From the NCBI RefSeq assembly GCF_037893015.1, contig NC_133666.1, positions 624,601,852 to 624,665,851 of the forward strand: a stretch of DNA of 64,000 nucleotides, given 5' to 3'. The DNA comes from Macrotis lagotis. Taxonomy: Eukaryota > Chordata > Mammalia > Peramelemorphia > Peramelidae. Under the pieces are notes generated by a model. It was not told the origin of the DNA. It ran no database searches and saw nothing but the letters and a program-made list of their open reading frames with translations. The position numbers were made by a program, and so were the translations under genes. Shown here piece after piece: positions 57,701 through 64,000 of the stretch (positions are counted from its first letter, which is position 1; every line of letters starts with the position of its first letter).

Positions 57701-57846
57701 GGCAGCTAGGTGGCGTAGTGGATAAAGCACCAGCCTTGGAGTCAGGAGTACCTGGGTTCAAATCCCATCTCAGACACTTAATAATTACCTAGCTGTGTGG
57801 CCTTGGGCAAGCCACTTAACCCCATTTGCCTTGCAAACACTAAAAA

Positions 57847-57876
<30 letters not shown>
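57701..57876 (+). mobile_element. WSINE1-like SINE with 16-bp target-site duplication and long A tail
   Basis: Full-length + strand copy ending in about 30 A. Perfect repeats AAAGAATTCCTTGGGG at 57685-57700 and 57877-57892. Likely a young insertion. Confidence 0.96.
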
Positions 57877-57881
<5 letters not shown>

Positions 57882-57892
57882 ATTCCTTGGGG

Positions 57893-58022
57893 CACTGAGA
57901 GATTAAGTGAACCTATGTGTGACCTATGGTCACAGAGCCCATTTACATATCAGAAGGATTTGAACCCAGATCTTCTTGTCTTCAAGGCCAAATCTCTTTC
58001 CACTATGCCATGCTGTCCCCTC
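57893..58022 (-). repeat. MIR-like SINE
   Basis: Minus-strand remnant: AAGGATTTGAACCCAGATCT, TTCCACTATGCCATGCTGTC. Confidence 0.55.
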
Positions 58023-58920
58023 ATGTCTTTCCCAAGCAATTAATAAAAAAGGTTAAATATCTAAGGGTCAAGAGAATAGACTATCTTTACTACAGAAGTC
58101 CCTGCAACTTGACATTCATCTGTTAGTGATGTCTCTGGTTTGAGTCATTTAAATAGTTCCCAATTCACCCATTGATTTCCGTCTAATGCAGTCTTTATCC
58201 CTTTATCTTGTGTATATAAATAATATAAGAGACTGTATGAAATGCTTTGATGAAATGCAAGTAGATTATCTCTATTCCTTTGTTCTACCAGTCTCTAGTA
58301 GCCTTCTCAAAAAAGGCAATGAGGTTAATCTGGTATGACCTGTTCTTGACAAAGCTATGTTGTTTGAATGACTGCTGTTTCTTTTATACATGTTTATTAA
58401 TATTTCATTAATACTTTTTAAAGAAATGACAAATGTCATTTAATTAAAATGAAAAAACAAAAGAATAGACAAAGAGTACAATTCTGTAAAGGAAAAGAAC
58501 ATTAAAAAGGTGACAGCCGAGAAATTAAAGCTACTAATTTTGATCTTGGAAAATGGATATTCTTTTGATAGAGAAGTAGGGGGTGATGGAGGAAGACTGG
58601 TATATATATTCTCAAAAGCAGTAACAAAATTATTTTTCTCTGTTACAAGGGAGTATTCAATTTCTGGAGAGGCAAAGGACAGAAACCCAGAAATAACTTT
58701 GATGGAAAAATGAGGAATTTTGTGAGCAGGGGAGCTATTTTTACAGTCATTGTTTAATTCTTAAGTCCTAACCCCCTTTTTATAATAGTTTTTCCAACAC
58801 TATCCTTGACATTCACCCCTCAGGTTCAATTCACTCTGAATTTTAGTGCTCCTAATAGTCTTCTTAGAAGACCATCCAAAAGAAACCCATCCTTTCCTTA
58901 TCCATGTTTTTATTCATGGT

Positions 58921-59016
58921 GGGTTTTTTTTGGGGGGGTTGTTGCAAGGCAATGGGGTTAAGTGACTTGCCCAAGGTCAAACAGCTAAGGTATTTTTCGA
59001 TACCTAGCTGCCCCTA
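58921..59016 (-). mobile_element. WSINE1-like SINE with internal deletion
   Basis: Minus-strand tail and core (TTGCAAGGCAATGGGGTTAA ... CAAACAGCTAAGG) join directly to the head end TACCTAGCTGCCCC; about 60 bp of the middle is missing. Confidence 0.85.
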
Positions 59017-59131
59017 TAGATGCTTTTTAAAAATTTAAGTTAGTGACCTACTTCCTTATGCATCCATAATGGTCTCCCTATTCTTTGCCTGTGAATTGAT
59101 AATTACTAATTAATAATTACCAAATTATTAG

Positions 59132-59790
59132 TGTAAGGCCTCTTCAATGTGTATGAAGGCCATGATTGAGGCAATGACTGGTATATGAACTCACCATTTG
59201 GAGTATGCCTTATGTGATTTGGCTGTATTTCTGACATCCCAGGAACTAGCCATTCCTGGGGAAGACAAAAACAGGATTGGGAGGACTGGCTATTCTCCCA
59301 GTACTGATGTTTAATAAAAATAAGCCTTACAGCCCTATAAATGGCATTTCCTTAAAAAAAATAACATATTAATTCAATCTGTAGCTGAAGCCAAAAGGGA
59401 ATTGGATCCCATTCAACTTAGATGGCACTGAGCCTTCTTTGTCCTCAAAGGTATAAAAGTTCTAAGCCCCTTCTCCTCTCTGGGATCTCATCCATGGAGG
59501 AGACTTCCTGCCTCGAATCCTCTCCCATTCGAAAACTCATAGGCCGACACCCCAGGGATCCCCCAGCCCCAAGAAAATGAGTTGGTGCTCCTCCGAATTG
59601 GTGATGTTTTCTTTATCTTTCTCTTCTACTTTTATTAATAGTATTAATAATCCTTTGTCTTTTATGTATTACTTGCTGTATTGGATGTTATTGTAAGCAA
59701 TCTATTCCTTGTATTGTGTAATTAAAATACTTTTGTTTTCACTGATGTCAGCGAGAGTGTCATTTACAGGAACGAATCCGAACCTCATTA
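59132..59790 (+). mobile_element. Probable solo LTR of an endogenous retrovirus
   Basis: About 650 bp unlike the other repeats. It contains a TATA-type box GGTATAAAAG (59451-59460) followed by a GC-richer R-like block (CTCTCTGGGATCTCATCC ...), an ATTAAAA poly(A)-signal-like motif near 59722, and a TGTCATTTACAGGAAC-type end. The exact TG...CA borders and a target-site duplication could not be fixed. No gag/pol/env sequence is attached. The family was not identified. Confidence 0.5.
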
Positions 59791-59949
59791 AAATCACAAT
59801 ACAGCCCGTTAATAATTTCTGCTTAAGGATTTAGAATTTTATTCCTGAGAGCTTCTCATCCTTCCTAGGCCAAGGAGGGACCTCAGTATCTCACAGCAGA
59901 TATTTTTTGAAACCTAATCTGAAAGGACAGCATAGAGGAGAGAGAAAGA

Positions 59950-60075
59950 GAAGGATTTAGATTCAAGAAAACTCAGATCAAAGTCTGTCTGTCTCTGGTA
60001 TTTATTAGCTGTGTAACCATGGACCAGTGATTCGGCTTCCAAAGTTATGACAGATCTCTCAGTTGCCAAATTCAA
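59950..60075 (+). repeat. MIR-like SINE remnant
   Basis: TTAGATTCAAGAAAACTCAG, ATTAGCTGTGTAACCATGGA follow MIR order. A short C run follows at about 60080-60088. Confidence 0.5.
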
Positions 60076-60084
60076 AGGTCCCCC

Positions 60085-61610
60085 CCCCAATTCTTATTCT
60101 CCTTGACCTGTCTGTATCCTTTGGCATGGCTGATCATTCTCTCCTCCTTGATACTTTCTTCTCTCTTTCCTGGTTCTCCTACTTGATTGCTCCTTCCCTA
60201 TCTCCTCTTTCAGAACATAACCTTTAACTATAGGTGTCCCTCTGGGTTTTGTCCTGGGTCCTCTTCTATTCCCCACTTGATCTCATCAGTTTCCAGTGGA
60301 TTTAATCATCATTTCTATGCTGATTATGGTCAAATTTATCTTTTCTATTTGAATGTTTCTGCTGACCTCCAGTCTTCTCCCATTTCCAATAGCCTTTCAG
60401 ACTCAAGACTGGATGTCCAGTAGATAACTTAAATTCAATATATTCAAAACAGAACTCATGATCTTTCTCCTAAATGCTTCCTACTTTAAAAGGTCTTCCT
60501 TTTAATCCTTCAGGCTCATATCCTAGGGAGTCATCCTAGATTTCTCACTGTGTCTCACTCCCCAAATTCAAAATGTTGCCAAGGCCTGCTGATTTCACCT
60601 TTGTAACATTTCTCGAAGAGGTCCCCTTCTTTCCTTTGATATTGTCACACCTCTGGTGCAGGTTCTCATCATCTCACCCCTTGATTACTGCAATGAACTA
60701 CTGAGTGAGATTTGCCTGCTTCAGGTCTCTCCTTCCTCTAATCTACTGGCTGGTGATTCTTTTATTCTTGAAGAGGATCATAACATCAGGAATGGGATGT
60801 CAAGACATGGAGATGAATTGAATTTAAGTGAGGGAAGGCTGTGCAAAAGTCCCTGGTCTCAATTATCCACTAAAGTGATTTTCCTAAAGCACAAGATGGA
60901 TCATGGCTCACCCCCACCCCCACCCCCACCCCCCACAATCTCCCTATTCAATAAACTCTGGTAGCTACCTATTGCTTCCAGGAGCAAACACAACAGGTTC
61001 TGTTTGGCATTCAAAGACTTTCATAGGCTAGTCCCCATCTATCTTTCCAGACTTCTACTTTACTCCCTGACATGCACTCTTCCACGCACAAGTCAATCCA
61101 TCTCTTGGCTCTGGGTATTCCCTCTGGTTATATTCCATGCTTGAAATGTTCTTCCTCTTCTACTCTTTAACTACTGACCTCCTGGCCTTTTAGTACCAAC
61201 TAAAATCCACCCTTTTTTTTAGGTTTTTTCAAGGCAAACAGGGTTAAGTGGCTTGCCCAAGGCCACACAGCTAGGTAATTATTAAGTGTCTGAGATCGGA
61301 TTTGAACCCAGGTACTCCTGACTCCAGGGCCAGTGCTTTATCCACTACGCCACCTAGCTGCCCCTAAAATCCACCTTTTATAAGAAGCCTTCCCTAACCC
61401 TTCTTTAGTCTCAGTGTTTTCTCTTTGCTAATTATTTCCTATTTATCTTGGATAGAATCTATTCTGATTATATTTGTTGCATGTTGTTTCCCCCATTAGA
61501 ATGTTATCTCCTTGAGAATAGTAACTGTCTTTTGCCTCTTTTTGTATCTTTCCTTGGGCCAAGCACAGGGCTAGGCACATAGGTACTTAACAAATGTTTA
61601 CTGATTGATT
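60085..61610 (+). repeat. L2-type LINE remnant with 3' end
   Basis: The clearest L2-like copy on +: a frame gives GVPLGFVLGPLLFPT (RT motif, about 60231), then a WM-type motif and NLGVILDFSL-like remnants, VQVLIISPLDYCNELL (about 60658), and an L2-style 3' end AGAATGTTATCTCCTTGAGA ... CAAATGTTTACTGATTGATT near 61500-61605. Interrupted by an RTE-derived SINE (about 60745-60875), a (CCCCCA)n tract at 60910-60935 and a SINE at 61212. Confidence 0.7.
61212..61363 (-). mobile_element. WSINE1-like SINE with 12-bp target-site duplication
   Basis: Full-length minus-strand copy; direct repeats CTAAAATCCACC at 61200-61211 and 61364-61375. Confidence 0.95.
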
Positions 61611-61640
61611 TAATGTAAATCTGTAAAATGGGAAAAACTT

Positions 61641-61785
61641 GGGGCAGCTAGGTGGTGCAGTGGATAGTGTACCAGTCTTGGGAGTCAGGAAGATCTGAAT
61701 TCAAATCTGACCTCAGACACTTAATAATTGCCTAGCTGTGTGACCTTGGGCAAGTCACTTAATCCCATTGCCTTAAATAAATTGC
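61641..61785 (+). mobile_element. MAR-type SINE
   Basis: Plus-strand copy, GGGGCAGCTAGGTGGTGCAG ... CACTTAATCCCATTGCCTTA. Confidence 0.88.
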
Positions 61786-61859
61786 TTCCCTGAAAGTATT
61801 GTTGTGAGGATCTGAGACATTAAATAGTACTTCTAAAACTTCAAAATGCTAAAATGAGT

Positions 61860-62030
61860 CAGTATTTATTATATATACTTCTATAATATTTATATAGTGA
61901 TATATTACATAACTTATTTTGTATATATACAATATTTAATTATATGTAATTTAATATATGGCTTATATATTAATATATAACATATATAATACCTATATAA
62001 TTATATACCATAATTAGTACATTATGAGAC
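61860..62030. repeat. AT-rich degenerate (TATA)n tract
   Basis: About 170 bp of near-pure A/T with recurring ATATAT and TTATAT. Confidence 0.85.
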
Positions 62031-62098
62031 TCGGTTTTCTGCTTATTTTTCACAACTTTTCACAATTTTCACAACAAATAGTATAAAAGTATCGGTGA

Positions 62099-62248
62099 AG
62101 GGCGGCTAGGTGGCGTAGTGGATAAAGCACTGGCCCTGGAGTCAGGAGTACGTGGGTTCAAATCCGGTCTCAGACACTTAATAATTACCTAGCTGTGTGG
62201 CCTTGGGCAAGCCACTTAACCCCATTGCCTTGCAAAAACCTAAAAAAA
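62099..62248 (+). mobile_element. WSINE1-like SINE with 14-bp target-site duplication
   Basis: Full-length + strand copy. Perfect repeats AAAAGTATCGGTGA at 62085-62098 and 62249-62262 (the second overlaps the A tail). Confidence 0.96.
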
Positions 62249-62614
62249 AAAAGTATCGGTGACATCTGGAAAAGATTATGAGATAGTAATATACAGCTGG
62301 AAAGATCCTTTAGAAAAAAAATTACTGACATTAACAATAACATAGAATAAAAGGTAATTACACTCAATATTTTAATCGTATTTGTTTCAAATATATTTTC
62401 TTTTGAATTGTTTATAGAAGGCAATACCCAAACTCTTCACTCTAAATGTCTGCACTAATGAGAAAATTGGCATGAAGGAGAGAAAAGGTCAAGGATAATA
62501 AACTTTTGTGTCTGCTATACTGGCAGTACTGAAACAGTACATCATAAAAAAATTAAAGTTATTTAAAATTAGAACTTGACTTAATCAAGCACTCTGTGTA
62601 AGATAGGAGTTGAA

Positions 62615-63130
62615 TATCCTTAAGAGATCATGAAAAAGGGTAAAAACATCACTTGTACAAAAATATTCATAGCAGCTCTGTTTGTGGAAGCAAAGAATTG
62701 GAAATCAAGTGAAAGTCCATCAATTGGCAAATGACTTTACAAACTGTGGTATATGTATGTCATGGAACACTACTGTTCTATTAGAAACCAGGAGGGATGG
62801 GAATTCAGAAGCCTGGAAAGACTTGCATGAACTGATTGATGCTGAGTGAGATAAGCAGAACCAGAACACTGTACATTGTAACAGCAACATGGGGGTGATG
62901 ATCAACCTTAATGGACTTGCTCATTTCATCAGAGCAATAATGAGGGGCAATTTTATGCTATCTGTGATGGAGAATACCATCTGTATCCAGAGAAAGAACT
63001 GTAGAGTTTAAACAAAGACTAAAGACTATTACTTCCAATTAAAAAAAAAAAGTTGTCTTATGTACTACATATTTTGTGTTATATTTTATTTTTTTCTCAA
63101 GGATATGATTTTTCTCTTAACATATTCACT
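62615..63130 (+). mobile_element. L1 3' end, 5' truncated
   Basis: Plus-strand: GATCATGAAAAAGGGTAAAA, CCATCAATTGGCAAATGACT, CAACATGGGGGTGATGATCA, TACCATCTGTATCCAGAGAA, then an A run and 3' UTR. Same family as 29690-30722, opposite orientation. Confidence 0.8.
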
Positions 63131-63282
63131 TTAAAAAAATTTATTTATTTAAGGCAATGGAGTTAAGTGACTTGGCCAAGATCACACAGCTAGTGTGATT
63201 AAGTGTCTGAGGCCACATTTGAACTCAGGTCCTCCTGACTCCAAGATCAGTACTCTATCCACTATGCCACCTAGCTGCCCCT
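63131..63282 (-). mobile_element. MAR-type SINE
   Basis: Minus-strand copy, AAGGCAATGGAGTTAAGTGA through CACCTAGCTGCCCC, inserted at the end of the L1 fragment. Confidence 0.88.
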
Positions 63283-64000
63283 TGGACAGCTGCCCTCTTT
63301 TGTAAAGAGAATCAACTTTGGAAGATTTACTATCTTTGGCCAACAATTCCAAAGAAATCATGATGAAATATAGTACCCATCTCCAGATAGCTGAATGAAT
63401 TTAAGAATGAGGCATATTTTCTTTATCTTTTTTCTTTTAAATTTTGGACATAGGTAACTCAGGAATTTGTTTTACAAGACTTTACATATTTGTGAGGAAG
63501 GTTGCTTTTCTTGTCCAGTGTAGGAAGAAGGAAGGGAAAGGAAGATAATTCAAAAAAAATGTTTTGGTAAATTTTTTATTCATTTTAAACTTAAAATACA
63601 AAATGAGAAATGAAAAAAGGGAACATTTCCATGTATACAGAAGAATATGAGGATTCAATATGAAATAAGTTTCATTTCAAAAAACCTATATAATAAAAGC
63701 TACATTGTTTTCAAAGCTACCTGGTTTTTCTTTGCTTCCTTCTAGGTGTATACTGAAATTTTTCACTTTATTTTTTCCTCCTACTCCTCCAGTCCCCAAA
63801 AGGCTACAATTACACAGACACAGACACACACACACACAACCTATAGATGCATACACACATGTAAGACCACAGATACTCTGCTTATTTTCACTTCTCTTTT
63901 TATCTGAAGGTGGACAGCATTTTCCTTCATACATCCAAGTCTTATCATGATTTTTGAAATCAATCAGTTTATTATTTACTACAGTATTCCAACATAATCA
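63283..64000. other. PBX4 intron, unassigned
   Basis: AT-rich with a short (CA)n tract near 63815-63838. Possibly old L1 3' UTR in reverse; nothing coding recognised. Confidence 0.35.

Overview
This window is mammalian nuclear DNA, and the repeats point to a marsupial, probably Australian. About thirty copies of tRNA-headed SINEs are scattered on both strands. The younger ones share a 3' half (CTTAATAATTACCTAGCTG ... TTTGCCTTGCAAAAACC) that I associate with the marsupial WSINE1 family. They sit among older MIR/MAR-type SINEs, L2 and CR1/L3 LINEs, L1/HAL1-like fragments and an RTE-type LINE. The species assignment is inference from repeats plus protein divergence.

Three protein-coding genes are supported. 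(1) Positions 59-371 (+) hold the last coding exon of NXNL1 (rod-derived cone viability factor, nucleoredoxin-like 1). (2) Positions 1732-5422 (-) hold a complete nine-exon MVB12A (ESCRT-I subunit). All splice sites fit and the exons join into a 273-residue protein, the same length as I recall for human; its 5' end lies in a CpG island (about 4780-6180). NXNL1 and MVB12A converge tail to tail. (3) Positions 13882-26101 (-) hold the last seven coding exons of PBX4, a TALE homeobox gene. They cover most of the PBC domain, the whole homeodomain and the C-terminus. The two 5'-most PBX coding exons were not found and probably lie past the right edge, so about 26.1-64 kb reads as one very long, repeat-packed intron.

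Layout: 0-1.3 kb NXNL1 end and flank; 1.3-5.5 kb MVB12A; 4.8-6.2 kb CpG-island promoter with CRE, NRF1-like, E-box, ETS and X-box-like motifs; 6.2-13.1 kb gene-free and full of L2/SINE/L1 remnants; 13.2-26.1 kb PBX4 3' part; 26.1-64 kb repeats, including an RPL12 processed pseudogene (48690-49159), a probable solo LTR (about 59.13-59.79 kb), a decayed RTE LINE (37.5-41.05 kb) and L1 pieces. The genes do not form a pathway: NXNL1 is photoreceptor biology, MVB12A endosomal sorting, PBX4 transcription.

The most interesting observations are these. A PBX-family exon (15505-15591) that I believe human PBX4 has lost is intact here and, unlike its PBX1 counterpart, is frame-neutral. The NXNL1-MVB12A-PBX4 order differs from human chromosome 19 as I recall it, with TMEM221 not seen between NXNL1 and MVB12A. 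Two chimeric local duplications look like template-switch insertions: a 479-bp insert in the RTE copying two loci on either side of it, and a 53-bp insert inside a SINE copied from about 370 bp away. A homeodomain-type palindrome cluster lies in the long PBX4 intron. No wholly new gene system was recognised.
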